The position numbers and the translations under genes are program-made. Positions 42,466-51,801 of a stretch of 64,000 nucleotides of DNA are shown one piece after another. The notes under the pieces were generated by a model that was not told where the DNA came from, did not search any database, and was given only the letters and a program-made list of their open reading frames with translations. Origin of the DNA: Streptomyces fradiae ATCC 10745 = DSM 40063 (GTDB lineage Bacteria; Actinomycetota; Actinomycetes; Streptomycetales; Streptomycetaceae); the NCBI RefSeq assembly GCF_008704425.1, contig NZ_CP023696.1:5310501-5374500 (forward strand). The letters are read 5' to 3'. How positions within the stretch are numbered: the first letter of the stretch is position 1; the number at the start of each line of letters is the position of its first letter.

Positions 42466-43331
42466 AGCTCTCCCAGCAACCTTTCGACGAACTCCAGGGA
42501 CTCTCGCGGGGTGAGAGGCTGCGATCGGATGATCCCATAGCGGGCGGCGGCGCGAGCCGCCTGAGCCGGGTCGGTGACCAGGGTGCCGATCCCCTGTGCC
42601 TCGGTGTAAGCGAACTTCGCGCCGTCGCCACGCGTGACGACGGTGAACGGCCCGTCGACCCCGGCGTTCTCCTCGCAGTCGAGAGGAATCACCTGAAGCT
42701 CGACGTTCTGCTTCTGACCGACCAGCAGAAGGTGCTCCAGCTGCCCGCGAAGGACGCGCGCCCCGCCGAGCCGGCGCCGCAGTACCGACTCGTCCATCAC
42801 GAAGCTCAGCAGTGGTGCGGACGGCCGGTCGAAGATGGCCTGGCGGGCGAGTCGGGCGGCCACCCGCTGCTCGACCGTCTCCTGGTCCAGAGGCGGTCTG
42901 CGCATGGCCAGTACCGCCCGCATGTACTCCTCCGTCTGCAGCAGTCCTTTGACCATCAGCGTGTCGTACGCCAGCAGTTCGATGGCCTCCCTCTCCAGCG
43001 CGGCCATGCCCTGGAAGAACGGCGGGTACTGCGCCCGCCCGACCTGGTCCTTCCACACCGTCAGCAGCCCGCCCGCGTCCAGAACTTCGTCCGCCCGCTC
43101 GATGGCCCTCGGCGGCGGGATGCGCCGCCCCTGCTCGTACGCCGCGACGGTGGACGCCGAGTACCCGATCCGCCGTCCGAACTCCTCGCGCTCCAGCCCC
43201 GCCCGCGTCCGCAGCGTCTTCATGGTCCGCCCGAACGCGGCGACCACCGCCTGGCCCGACGTGTCCGCCGTCGCCCATCCCGTGTCGCCCGCCGGTACGG
43301 TCGCGGCGCCCTCGCCCCTGTCCTCGGTCAT
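42462..43331 (-). CDS. XRE-family regulator with DUF5753 (second copy)
   Basis: A 289-residue paralogue of the gene at 13018-13941. The HTH (LEREEFGRRIGYSASTVAAY) and most of DUF5753 are nearly identical (LLQTEEYMRAVLAMRRPP, RYGIIRSQPLTPRESLEFV). The acidic N-terminal leader differs and is shorter. ATG 43331 lies eight bases after GGAGG, matching the spacing of copy one; ATG 43337 is too close. Here no HATPase gene follows on the divergent side; the GH64 glucanase gene lies upstream instead. The two regulators may cross-talk or bind similar sites, since the recognition helices are the same. Confidence 0.94.
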   Translation of the reverse strand: MTEDRGEGAATVPAGDTGWATADTSGQAVVAAFGRTMKTLRTRAGLEREEFGRRIGYSASTVAAYEQGRRIPPPRAIERADEVLDAGGLLTVWKDQVGRAQYPPFFQGMAALEREAIELLAYDTLMVKGLLQTEEYMRAVLAMRRPPLDQETVEQRVAARLARQAIFDRPSAPLLSFVMDESVLRRRLGGARVLRGQLEHLLLVGQKQNVELQVIPLDCEENAGVDGPFTVVTRGDGAKFAYTEAQGIGTLVTDPAQAARAAARYGIIRSQPLTPRESLEFVERLLGEL

Positions 43332-43429
43332 GTTCATCGCCTCCCTGGCCCAACGCCGGCCGGGTGGCCCGGTCACGCCGCGCACCGCCGACAACGGGCG
43401 GTGTCGGCGCGGCCGGGCGCCGCGCCGGG

Positions 43430-45205
43430 TCAGCGGAAGGGGATCGTGAGGGTGGAGCCCGTGCCCACCCGGAGCAGGGCCGGGGCCGCGCCGATGGCGT
43501 TCCACACCTCGACGCGGACCGTTCCCCCGGACAGGTCGCCGAGGGCGCCGGTGGCCGAGCGCAGTCCGGCGCGCGAGCCCGTGTACGGCTCGTATCCGGG
43601 GACCGGGTCGGTCGCGAAGTACGCGAAGGTCTCGACGCGTTCGAAGGTGCCGTCGCCGGTCAGGTCGTAGGAGACGCGGGCCTGCTGCCCGAGGGCCACG
43701 TGCGTGCCGGCGTCGGTGAGCAGGGTGAAGTCGGTGCGGCGGGCGGGGTCGTGGGTGCCGGTCACGCCGCGGATCTCGTAGACGAGGGGCTTGTGGGGCG
43801 TCCCGTCGTGGGTGGCGCCCTCGGCGGACGGGATGGTGTCCGCGCCCGCCTCCGCGCTCGTGGTGTCCAGCCGCCCGCCCGTGCGCAGGTGGAAGGTGTC
43901 GCCGGTGGGCGGGAGCGTCGGGGTGGGGGTCGGTGTCGGGCTCGGCGTGGGGGTCGGCGTCGGGTCCGGGGGCGGTGCGCTGCCGCCCGTCATCGGGTCG
44001 AGCACCATGTACGCGTGGCGCGGGTCGCCGTCGTGGACCAGCGACTCGTGGGCGCCGACGTCGTCGAAGGCGAAGGCGTACGCCTTGCCGTCGGCCATGT
44101 GCTCGTGGATCTCCCGGGCGTAGTGGTTGGTGACGGGGTCCTGGTAGAACGCGGCCGGCGAGGTGTCCGGCTGGTGGGGGTTGTCGAGGAGCGTGGACCG
44201 GTTCAGGGCCGCGCACAGGGTGCGGGCCAGGGGGCCGCGGACCAGGTCGTTGGGGGCGTCGAGGTGCTTGTAGCAGCCGTAGACGCTGTCGGAGTCCGGT
44301 TTGGGGAAGGAGGCGGCGAGGGCGCCCGACCCGTCGGTGAAGTTCATGGTGTCGCCCGTGACCCGGCCGTGGTACTTGATCTCGGGCTGGTACGAGAACG
44401 GGGTGACGGTGAGGGTCTGGGTGGCGTACTTCCGCCAGACGCGGTCGATGTAGTCGTCCAGCGAGTAGCGCAGGGGCGCCCCGGCCTCGATGCCGTGGCT
44501 CGGGGCGAGGGCGCGCAGGACGGTGCCGTCGGGGCGCCGCTGGATCAGCTTCTCCCAGCCGCCGCCGCGCTCCTCCAGCGCGTCGAGCACGCCCTGGTAG
44601 CCGCCGGGCTTGAGGTGGCCGGTCATCGCGACCTGTCCGTCGGGTCGCTTCACGCCGACGGCGTACGGGGCGGAGAACATGTCGACCTGCGTGCTGTTGA
44701 GCCACAGTCCGGAGTCGTTGAGGGTGTACTCGGACCAGTTGAACAGGATGTTCCGGTTGGGGTCGGTGGGGTTCTGCACGGCCGGTTGCACCAGGCCGCC
44801 CGTGGCCAGCCGGAAGTCGAGCTTGTCGCCGTAGGAGAAGTAGAGTCGGCCGGAGAACCTGGGCAGGCGGATCGTCATGGACTCGCCGTCGGCGGGGCCG
44901 GCGAAGGAGGCGTCCGGCGCCGGGACGGGCGGGACGGCGCCGCCGGGCCAGGGGTGGAAGGTGCCGTCGGCGTCCGCCCAGCCCTGGCGCCCCGTGGCCA
45001 GTTCGGTGCCGAGGTTGTACAGGTGGACCTGCCGGCCGGTGCCGGAGTTGTTGGTCACGGTCAGCGCGATGGTGTCCGGTACGGCCGCCTCGGCGCGGTG
45101 CACGGGACCGGTGGCGAGGAGCCCGGTCACCCCGAGCGCCGCGGCGGCCACCGAGGCGAGCAGCCGGGGGCCCGGACGGCCCCGGCCTTCGCGTCTCACG
45201 GGCAT
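43430..45205 (-). CDS. Secreted GH64 endo-beta-1,3-glucanase with C-terminal binding module
   Basis: A 591-residue secreted enzyme. The signal peptide is about residues 1-40 (A-E-A-A cleavage). The GH64 thaumatin-like catalytic domain (about 42-410) includes V-T-N-N-S-G-T-G-R-Q-V-H-L-Y, F-N-W-S-E-Y-T-L, S-Q-V/T-Q-V-D-M-F-S-A-P-Y and Y-A-F-A-F-D-D-V-G. A P-T-P-T linker (DNA 43911-43972) leads to a ~145-residue C-terminal domain resembling CBM56. That domain (I-P-S-A-E-G-A-T-H-D-G-T-P, A-R-V-S-Y-D-L-T-G-D-G-T-F-E-R-V-E-T-F) is shared with the GH81 protein encoded next. GH64 enzymes release laminaripentaose from beta-1,3-glucan. ATG 45205 has GGAGG seven bases upstream. Confidence 0.93.
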   Translation of the reverse strand: MPVRREGRGRPGPRLLASVAAAALGVTGLLATGPVHRAEAAVPDTIALTVTNNSGTGRQVHLYNLGTELATGRQGWADADGTFHPWPGGAVPPVPAPDASFAGPADGESMTIRLPRFSGRLYFSYGDKLDFRLATGGLVQPAVQNPTDPNRNILFNWSEYTLNDSGLWLNSTQVDMFSAPYAVGVKRPDGQVAMTGHLKPGGYQGVLDALEERGGGWEKLIQRRPDGTVLRALAPSHGIEAGAPLRYSLDDYIDRVWRKYATQTLTVTPFSYQPEIKYHGRVTGDTMNFTDGSGALAASFPKPDSDSVYGCYKHLDAPNDLVRGPLARTLCAALNRSTLLDNPHQPDTSPAAFYQDPVTNHYAREIHEHMADGKAYAFAFDDVGAHESLVHDGDPRHAYMVLDPMTGGSAPPPDPTPTPTPSPTPTPTPTLPPTGDTFHLRTGGRLDTTSAEAGADTIPSAEGATHDGTPHKPLVYEIRGVTGTHDPARRTDFTLLTDAGTHVALGQQARVSYDLTGDGTFERVETFAYFATDPVPGYEPYTGSRAGLRSATGALGDLSGGTVRVEVWNAIGAAPALLRVGTGSTLTIPFR

Positions 45206-45447
45206 GGTCGTCCTCCTGGTCGTGGGGGGCCTCCTCCGCGTGCGCGGGGGAGGGGCGGGGCGGGCCCGCCTTCGGCGGGGCGGGTGGCCCGCTCCGGTGG
45301 AGCCGGTGGAGCCGGTGGGCCGTCCGCCGAACGGGCCCGGCCCGCGGGGCCCGCGGCCCGGCCGGCGGAGGGTGCCCGCCGGCCGGGCCGGGGCGCGGCC
45401 GGGTGTCGCGGCCGGGTGCGGCCGGGACGGCTCGGCCCGGTGCCTCG

Positions 45448-48400
45448 TCAGGCGAAGGGGATCGTCAGGACGGAGCCGGTGCCCACCTGGATCGTGGACG
45501 GGTTGTTGCCCAGGGCGCTCCAGACCTCGACGCGGACGGTGCCGCCGTCCAGGTCGCCCAGGGTGCCCGACGCCGAGTGCGTCCCCTGCCGGGCGGAGGA
45601 GTAGTCCTCCCAGCCGGTGAGCGGGTCGGTGGCGAAGTAGCGGAACGTCTCGACCCGGTCGAAGGTGCCGTCGCCGGTCAGGTCGTAGGAGACCCGGGCC
45701 TGCTGGGCGAGGCCGACACTGGTGCCGGCGTCGACCTTGAAGGTGAAGGCCGTGGTCGAGCCCGCCTTCAGGGTGCCGCGGACGTTCTTCACCTCGTAGA
45801 CGAGCGGGTTGTGCGGGGTGCCGTCGCGGTTGGCGCCGCCCGCGGACGGGATGGTCTCCGGGGAGCCGGCCGAGGCGGCCTGGGTGGCCAGCCGGCCCTC
45901 GGGGTGCAGGTAGAGGGTGTCACCGGTGACGGGCGGCGGGCCGGAGGTGGTGACCTTCAGGGTGCCGCTCGCCGGGCCGACCTGCCCGGCGGTGTCGCGG
46001 GCCCGGACGCTGTAGGTGTACTCGGTGCCGGGGGTGAGGCCGGTGTCGGTGTGGGCGGTGCCGGTGACGGTGGCGACCTTGGCGCTGCCGCGGTAGACGT
46101 CGTAGTCCTTGACGCCCCTGTCGTCGGCGGCCGCCCCCCAGGTCAGCTCGACGGTGGTGCCGGTGACCTCTCCGGCGACCGGGGCGCCGGGCGCGCCGGG
46201 CGGCATGTCGCGTGTGCCGGTGGTGGTGACGGTCACGGTGCCGCTGGCCGGGCCGACCTGGTGGGAGGTGTCGCGGGCCCGGACGCTGTAGGTGTACTCG
46301 GTTCCCGAGGCGAGCCCGGTGTCCGTGTACGTGGTGCCGGTGACGGTGGCGACCTTGGCGCCGCCGCGGTAGACGTCGTAGTCCTTGACACCGAGGTCGT
46401 CGGTCGCCGCCTCCCAGGTCAGGGTGACGGAGTCGTCGGTGACGTCGCCGGCGACCGGGGTGCCGGGCGCGCTGGGCCGGTCGTCGCCGGGGGCGCCGCA
46501 CAGGGTGCCGAGCTCGGTGTCGTCGCCGGCGCCGGACGCGGTGGACCGCGCCGGGACGTTCAGCACCCCGCCGTCGGAGAAGAGCACCGAGCACGTCTCG
46601 GCCGTGTAGTTGTGCGCCGCGTAGGTCCTGGTGCCGTTCTTGTCGAAGACCACGGCGGTCGGGGAGTTCGCCGTGACCGTCATGTCGGGCGACCCGATGG
46701 AGTTCATCGTGGCGACCCAGTGGTAGGTGTGGGCCTTGGTCTCACCGGCCTCGGGGACGTAGCCGCCGTTCCACTGGTTCCAGTAGCCCATGGCCTTGGC
46801 GGGGTCGTACAGGGCCTGGACCTGCCAGAAGATGTCCTTCCACTCGACGGCCGGGCCGCCGTTCTCCCGCTCCATCTCGGCGACGCTGCGACGCAGCATG
46901 TCCTTCTCGCGGGCCAGGTGGAGCGAGCCGCCGGTCATGGGGAGGAAGTTGATGCCGTGGATCTCCTCGGGGTTGGCGGTCCACCAGGTCGCGTAGGCGC
47001 CGCCGCTGCTCCACACCATGCCGACGACGTCGTGGGTGAAGTCCTCCGGGTAGACCTCCTGGTCGGCGTCGAACCAGTACTGCGCGATCGACTCGGACTC
47101 GGTCATCATCATGTAGACGCCCTGGTCGCGCAGCGCCTTGTCGCCCATGGCCGAGCCCCACATGATCAGGCCGGCGCTGAGGTTGATCGACTCCGAGGAC
47201 GACTCCTGGTTGTTGCCCGCGGCGAACGCCGAGTGCCCCGCGGCCCAGCTGTGCCCGGCGTACACGTCGAAGCCGCGCAGGAACGGGTACCTGGCGTCGT
47301 CCCGCGCCGGGTTGGCCGCGTCCTTGATCAGCTCCTTGACCATGCCGCCCCACTCCGAGTCGGCGGCCCACCGCGGGTCGTACTGCGCCACGACGGCGGC
47401 GGCCATCACGTAGTACGAGTAGTGGAAGTGGTGGTCGTTCAGCTCCTGGTCGCTGCCGTACGACGCCGGGTACCCGATGAGGGTCCGCCAGTCCTTGTCG
47501 TAGGAGAACTCCGAGGGGCCGCCGACCGTGAACCACTCCTCCATGCGGCCCTTGATCAGGGCGAGCAGCCTGTCGCGGTTGGCGGTGTCCCCGACCTGGT
47601 CCGCGAGGGGGACGAGCTGGGCGAGCTTGCCGAGGGCCTTGCCGGTCCAGTAGGTGTCGATCGCGCCGCTGAAGGGGTCGCCCTGGGTCAGGACGTCGTT
47701 GATGTAGGCCTTCAGCTTCGCCTTGTCGACGCCCGCGGCGCTCGGCAGGCCGGGCAGCACGCCGTTCACCTTCTGGACGGTGGTGAAGGACGTGCCCTCG
47801 CGGACCTTCATCTCGCCGCGCGACGAGACGTAGCGGTGGTCCGTCAGCGGGTCGCCGGTGTGCAGCCACTGGTGGCGGTAGAGCGCCTGGAAGGTTCCGG
47901 TGGCGCTCCCCTCCTTCGCCTCGGTGGTCAGCGAGTAGGTCGCCCGGACCTCTCCGTCGCCCTCCCGGTACTCCCACTCGACGGCGGAGCCGGTCACGAA
48001 GCTGAAGGCGTACTTCGCGAAGTCGGCCAGCGCCGCCTTGTCCGGGAGGACCGCCAGCGAGAAGTAGTCCTTGCCGCCCAGGTCCGCCCGGATCTCGTCG
48101 CCGGAGACGGTCCAGTCGCTGCCGCTCGGGGCGAACAGCGCGTAGTGGTGGCCCGCGATGGTGACACCGAGGACGTTGCCCTGGTCGGCGAAGACGGTCG
48201 GCGGCGCCGCGGCGCTGATCTGCGCCGCCCCTCCGGTGCCCTCCGCGTACACGTACGGCAGGCCGTGGCCGATGGTCGTCCGCAGGGTGCGGGCGCCGTC
48301 GCTCCAGTAGGGGCTGACGGTCCAGTCGCTCCACCCGTCCGCCTTGGCGTCGGGGGAGTTGAGCCCGGCGAGGCCCAGGGTCAGGTCGGCCTTGTGGGGG

Positions 48401-48786
48401 AACTCGTACTGCCGGCCGCCGCCCACGACCTGGTGCGTCGTCGGATAGCCGACCTCCAGGCCCCCGGAGACCGCCTTGTAGGTGAGCGGGTGGCCGTACA
48501 TGTTCTCCGACCACGGGTTGGCGGCGAAGCGCTGGAAGGCCAGTGAGGACCACCAGTCGTTCGTCGGCACGGGGGTGTCCGCCATGGCGGCGGTCACCTT
48601 CGGCTTGACCGGCTGGCCGCCGTTGTTCGACGGACCCTGGCGGCCGGCGGGGCGGACGTCGCTGTAGCCGCCCTTGCCCACGTCGATGGTGGCGGCCGAC
48701 GCGCTGCCGGTGCCGACGGTGCCCAGCGCCGTGGCGGCGAGGGCGACCGTCGTCAGCAACGACAGTCTTCTGCGGGGGGATCTCAT
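45448..48786 (-). CDS. Secreted GH81 endo-beta-1,3-glucanase with two FN3 domains and binding module
   Basis: A 1,112-residue secreted enzyme: signal peptide (about 1-31), GH81 catalytic domain (about 40-690), two fibronectin type III domains (about 735-820 and 830-915, near-identical to each other) and a CBM56-like end (about 925-1112) related to that of the GH64 protein. GH81 landmarks are N-D-W-W-S-S, L-N-D-H-H-F-H-Y-S-Y-Y and N-N-Q-E-S-S-S-E-S-I-N, which holds the expected catalytic acids. It cleaves internal beta-1,3 bonds of fungal or algal glucan. ATG 48786 (AGAAGGG upstream) is preferred to the in-frame start 25 codons earlier. A TGAGAGCGCTCTCA operator lies 12 bp upstream of the start. 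Confidence 0.95.
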   Translation of the reverse strand: MRSPRRRLSLLTTVALAATALGTVGTGSASAATIDVGKGGYSDVRPAGRQGPSNNGGQPVKPKVTAAMADTPVPTNDWWSSLAFQRFAANPWSENMYGHPLTYKAVSGGLEVGYPTTHQVVGGGRQYEFPHKADLTLGLAGLNSPDAKADGWSDWTVSPYWSDGARTLRTTIGHGLPYVYAEGTGGAAQISAAAPPTVFADQGNVLGVTIAGHHYALFAPSGSDWTVSGDEIRADLGGKDYFSLAVLPDKAALADFAKYAFSFVTGSAVEWEYREGDGEVRATYSLTTEAKEGSATGTFQALYRHQWLHTGDPLTDHRYVSSRGEMKVREGTSFTTVQKVNGVLPGLPSAAGVDKAKLKAYINDVLTQGDPFSGAIDTYWTGKALGKLAQLVPLADQVGDTANRDRLLALIKGRMEEWFTVGGPSEFSYDKDWRTLIGYPASYGSDQELNDHHFHYSYYVMAAAVVAQYDPRWAADSEWGGMVKELIKDAANPARDDARYPFLRGFDVYAGHSWAAGHSAFAAGNNQESSSESINLSAGLIMWGSAMGDKALRDQGVYMMMTESESIAQYWFDADQEVYPEDFTHDVVGMVWSSGGAYATWWTANPEEIHGINFLPMTGGSLHLAREKDMLRRSVAEMERENGGPAVEWKDIFWQVQALYDPAKAMGYWNQWNGGYVPEAGETKAHTYHWVATMNSIGSPDMTVTANSPTAVVFDKNGTRTYAAHNYTAETCSVLFSDGGVLNVPARSTASGAGDDTELGTLCGAPGDDRPSAPGTPVAGDVTDDSVTLTWEAATDDLGVKDYDVYRGGAKVATVTGTTYTDTGLASGTEYTYSVRARDTSHQVGPASGTVTVTTTGTRDMPPGAPGAPVAGEVTGTTVELTWGAAADDRGVKDYDVYRGSAKVATVTGTAHTDTGLTPGTEYTYSVRARDTAGQVGPASGTLKVTTSGPPPVTGDTLYLHPEGRLATQAASAGSPETIPSAGGANRDGTPHNPLVYEVKNVRGTLKAGSTTAFTFKVDAGTSVGLAQQARVSYDLTGDGTFDRVETFRYFATDPLTGWEDYSSARQGTHSASGTLGDLDGGTVRVEVWSALGNNPSTIQVGTGSVLTIPFA

Positions 48787-48798
48787 GCACAACCCTTC

Positions 48799-48812
48799 TG
48801 AGAGCGCTCTCA
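48799..48812. promoter_or_regulatory. LacI-family operator at the GH81 gene
   Basis: The perfect 14-bp palindrome TGAGAGCGCTCTCA, 12 bp upstream of the GH81 start. It is close to the CebR/CelR consensus (TGGGAGCGCTCCCA) but with A/T in the third position from each end. Confidence 0.85.
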
Positions 48813-49279
48813 AGTCGCCGACAACGTAGGGCGGGGCCCGGGGGCGGTCAATACTCCGCACCGAAACTCCTTCCGGTTGCCGCGTGCGCCGCTGCCACGG
48901 GGGCGGGTGTGTCGTTCCCGCGCGGTGGCGGTGGCGGTGGCGGTGGCGGTGGCGGTGGCGGTGGCGGGGCCGCGGCCTCGCGGGAGCGCGCCGGGCGGGG
49001 GAGGGGGTGCGGCTTCGCGGAGGCGTCCGGGCGGGGAGGGGGGTGCGGGCGGTGCGCGGGGTCCGGCGGTGACCCGCGGGCCGCCTCGTGGGTGACCGGC
49101 CCGCCCCGGGCGGAGGAGCGTGAGCGGCGCGGTGGCGAGGTGGCCCGGTGCGGCGGGGCCGGACGGGCCGCGCGCGGCGAAAGAGGTGATATGCCCCCGG
49201 GTGTCAGCGAGTCCAAGCCGTTATCCCTGCACTCCTTGACGGCGCGCGGTGCGCCCGTGCAGTCTCCACATGCACATCT
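48813..49279. other. Divergent control region of the glucan locus
   Basis: About 470 bp between the two operators. It contains the GGTGGC hexamer array and GC-rich low-complexity DNA. No gene is supported on either strand. Promoters for GH81 (leftward) and the importer (rightward) should lie at its ends, but no clear -35/-10 pairs were found. Confidence 0.5.
48924..48965. repeat. Seven perfect GGTGGC hexamers
   Basis: An uninterrupted 42-bp array of GGTGGC in the divergent promoter region between GH81 and the sugar importer. It would encode Gly-Gly or Val-Ala style repeats if translated, but no gene covers it. Slippage-prone; a possible phase-variation or DNA-structure element. Confidence 0.85.
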
Positions 49280-49293
49280 GAGAGCGCTCTCAA
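49280..49293. promoter_or_regulatory. LacI-family operator at the sugar importer
   Basis: TGAGAGCGCTCTCA, identical in all 14 bases to the site at 48799-48812, located 35 bp before the substrate-binding-protein start. Matching operators tie the importer and the GH81 gene into one regulon. Confidence 0.85.
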
Positions 49294-49328
49294 GCGCCTC
49301 GTGCTCCACCGAAGCCCAGGAGGCACCC

Positions 49329-50636
49329 ATGACCACTGCCAGAGCCGCCAGGAGAAGAACGGCCCTCCGCCTCGGCGGGGTGGTACTGGCCGGTACGCTG
49401 CTCGCCGCTTGCGGCTCCGGCTCCGGCACCTCCTTGTCCGACACGGCGGGCGGCAAGGTCACGGTCACCGTCGACCTCTTCGGCTCCTTCGGCTACGAGG
49501 AGGCGGGCCTGTACGCCGAGTACGAGAAGCTCCACCCGAACGTGAAGATCAAGCAGACCGACACCCAGGACGAGGCCGACTACTGGAAGTCCCTCCAGAC
49601 CCGGCTCGCCGGGGGCGGCGGCCTCGCCGACGTGCAGGGCGTCGAGGTCGGCCGCATCGCCTCCGTCACCCAGCAGCAGGCCGACCGCTTCGAGGACCTG
49701 CGCAAGTACGGCGCCGAGTCCCTCAAGGGCCAGTTCGCCGAGGCCAAGTGGGCCGCCGCCACGGCGAAGAACGGCGAGGTCCTCGCCCTCGGCACCGACG
49801 TCGGCCCCGAGGCGATGTGCTACCGCACCGACCTGTTCGCGAAGGCCGGACTGCCCACCGACCGCACCGAGCTGTCCAAGCGCTGGTCCACCTGGGACGG
49901 CTACCTGGAGCTCGGCAAGCAGTACAAGGCCAAGGCACCCGGCAAGAGCGCCTGGCTGGACAGTGTCGGCAGCCTCTTCTCGATCATGATCGGGCAGGAG
50001 AAGGAGCGGTACTACAACGCCTCCGGCGAGCTGATCTGGGAGACCAACCCGGCCCTGAAGACCGCCTGGGACACCTCCGTCGAGGCGAGCGAGGCGGGAC
50101 TCAGCGCCAAGCTCGACCAGTGGTCCCCGCAGTGGAACCAGGCCTTCTCGGCCGGCTCCTTCGCCACCATCCCCTGCCCCGCCTGGATGCTCGGCTACAT
50201 CAAGGGCCAGGCCGGCGAGGCGGGCAAGGGCAAGTGGGACATCGCCACCCTCCCCGGCGGATCCGGCAACTGGGGCGGCTCCTACCTCGCGGTGCCCAAG
50301 GCCGCCAAGAACAAGAAGGAGGCGTACGAGCTGATCAAGTGGCTCACCGCCCCCGAGCAGCAGGCCAAGGTCTTCGCCAAGCAGGGCAACTTCCCCTCCG
50401 CCACCGCCGCCATCACCAAGATCGCCGGCACCACGGACCCGTACTTCTCCGACGCCCCCATCGGGCAGATCTTCGGCCACGCGGCCAACACGGCACCGGT
50501 CCAGGTCCTGGGCGTGCACGACCAGAACATCAACCAGCAGATCACCAACGCGCTCAGCGAGGTCGAGCGCAAGGGCCTCGCCCCGCAGAAGGCGTGGGAG
50601 AACGCCAGGAAGGGCGTCGCGAACACGCTGGGGTAG
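49329..50636 (+). CDS. ABC sugar transporter, solute-binding lipoprotein
   Basis: A 435-residue extracellular binding protein (family 1, SBP_bac). The N-terminus has R-R-R, a hydrophobic core and lipobox L-L-A-A-C with Cys28 as lipid anchor. Mature features include V-D-L-F-G-S-F-G-Y-E-E-A-G-L and C-P-A-W-M-L-G-Y, usual for oligosaccharide binders of the CebE/NgcE type. It delivers the sugar to the two permeases encoded next. By context the ligand should be beta-1,3-gluco-oligosaccharides made by GH64/GH81. ATG 49329 follows AGGAGG. An ATPase gene is absent; Streptomyces uses the shared MsiK for such importers. Confidence 0.94.
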   Translation: MTTARAARRRTALRLGGVVLAGTLLAACGSGSGTSLSDTAGGKVTVTVDLFGSFGYEEAGLYAEYEKLHPNVKIKQTDTQDEADYWKSLQTRLAGGGGLADVQGVEVGRIASVTQQQADRFEDLRKYGAESLKGQFAEAKWAAATAKNGEVLALGTDVGPEAMCYRTDLFAKAGLPTDRTELSKRWSTWDGYLELGKQYKAKAPGKSAWLDSVGSLFSIMIGQEKERYYNASGELIWETNPALKTAWDTSVEASEAGLSAKLDQWSPQWNQAFSAGSFATIPCPAWMLGYIKGQAGEAGKGKWDIATLPGGSGNWGGSYLAVPKAAKNKKEAYELIKWLTAPEQQAKVFAKQGNFPSATAAITKIAGTTDPYFSDAPIGQIFGHAANTAPVQVLGVHDQNINQQITNALSEVERKGLAPQKAWENARKGVANTLG

Positions 50637-50853
50637 CGACCTGGCGGCGTCACGCCCCGGCGCCGCGCTACGGCGCTCCGGTACTCCGCGCTCCGGCGCT
50701 CCGGTCCGCTGGTCCGGTGGTCCGTGCCGCCCGCCGTAGGTGCTCCTCTCCGCCGCCCGCACCCCCTCCCCCCGCCCGCACCGCCTCCTCCGCCGCCGCA
50801 CCCGACCCCGCTCGGCGGCGGGGGAGGCCCGCCTCCCGTCGAAGGGCCGCACC

Positions 50854-51801
50854 GTGACCCTCACCGCCCCGGCAGAGCCGGCGACGCCGCCACGCACCGC
50901 CCCGGCGCGCCGCCTGCGCGACAGGCTCTCGCCGTACGCCTACGTCGCCCCGTTCTTCACCCTCTTCGCCGCCTTCGGGCTCTTCCCGCTCCTCTACACC
51001 GCCTTCGTCTCGCTCTACCGGGTCGAGCTCCAGACGCCCGGCGACATGGAGTGGCGGGGCCTCGGCAACTACACCGCCCTCCTGGCCGACGAGTTCTTCT
51101 GGACCGCGCTGCGCAACACCTTCACCATCGGTGTGCTGTCCACCGTGCCGCAGCTCGTCATGGCGCTCGGCCTGGCGCACCTGCTCAACTACAAGCTGCG
51201 CGCCCGCACCTTCCTGCGCACCGCCATGCTGCTGCCGTACGCCACCTCCGTGGCCGCCGCGACCCTGGTCTTCGCGCAGCTCTTCGGGCGCGACTTCGGC
51301 CTGTTCAACTACGTCCTGGGCCTCGTCGGCATCGGCCCGATCGACTGGCAGAACGGCACGCTGGCCTCCCAGATCGCCGTGTCCACCATCGTCATCTGGC
51401 GCTGGACCGGCTACAACGCGCTCATCTACCTCGCCGGCATGCAGTCCATCCCCTCCGAGCTGTACGAGGCGGCCGAGATGGACGGGGCCTCCCGCTGGCG
51501 GCAGTTCCTCCACGTCACCCTGCCCGGCCTGCGGCCGACGATCCTCTTCACGGTCGTGGTGTCCACGATCGGCGCGACCCAGCTCTTCGGCGAGCCGCTG
51601 CTCTTCGAGGGCTCCATGTCGGGCGGCATCTCGCACCAGTACCAGACCCTCGGGCTGTACCTGTACGAGCAGGGCTGGGGCTTCTTCCACCTGGGCCGGG
51701 CCGCGGCCATCGCCTGGGTGATGTTCCTGCTGATCCTGGTGCTGGTCGGGGCCAACGCCCTCGTCGCGCGCCGCCGCAACCGCAAGGAGGCCGGCCGATG
51801 A
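50854..51801 (+). CDS. ABC sugar transporter permease 1 (MalF type)
   Basis: A 315-residue permease with six helices and the EAA motif E-A-A-E-M-D-G-A-S-R-W-R-Q-F-L-H-V-T-L-P-G, which docks to the ATPase. First helix: Y-A-Y-V-A-P-F-F-T-L-F. GTG 50854 (GAAGGG upstream) is chosen over an in-frame ATG at 50740, whose extra 38 residues are Arg/Pro-rich and unlike family members. It follows the lipoprotein gene by 217 bp and overlaps the next permease by 4 bp. Confidence 0.93.
   Translation: MTLTAPAEPATPPRTAPARRLRDRLSPYAYVAPFFTLFAAFGLFPLLYTAFVSLYRVELQTPGDMEWRGLGNYTALLADEFFWTALRNTFTIGVLSTVPQLVMALGLAHLLNYKLRARTFLRTAMLLPYATSVAAATLVFAQLFGRDFGLFNYVLGLVGIGPIDWQNGTLASQIAVSTIVIWRWTGYNALIYLAGMQSIPSELYEAAEMDGASRWRQFLHVTLPGLRPTILFTVVVSTIGATQLFGEPLLFEGSMSGGISHQYQTLGLYLYEQGWGFFHLGRAAAIAWVMFLLILVLVGANALVARRRNRKEAGR

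Noticed and set aside
48909..49072. Gly-rich small protein across the GGTGGC repeats
   Set aside because: No credible start, no conserved motif, and the stretch lies in a divergent promoter region.
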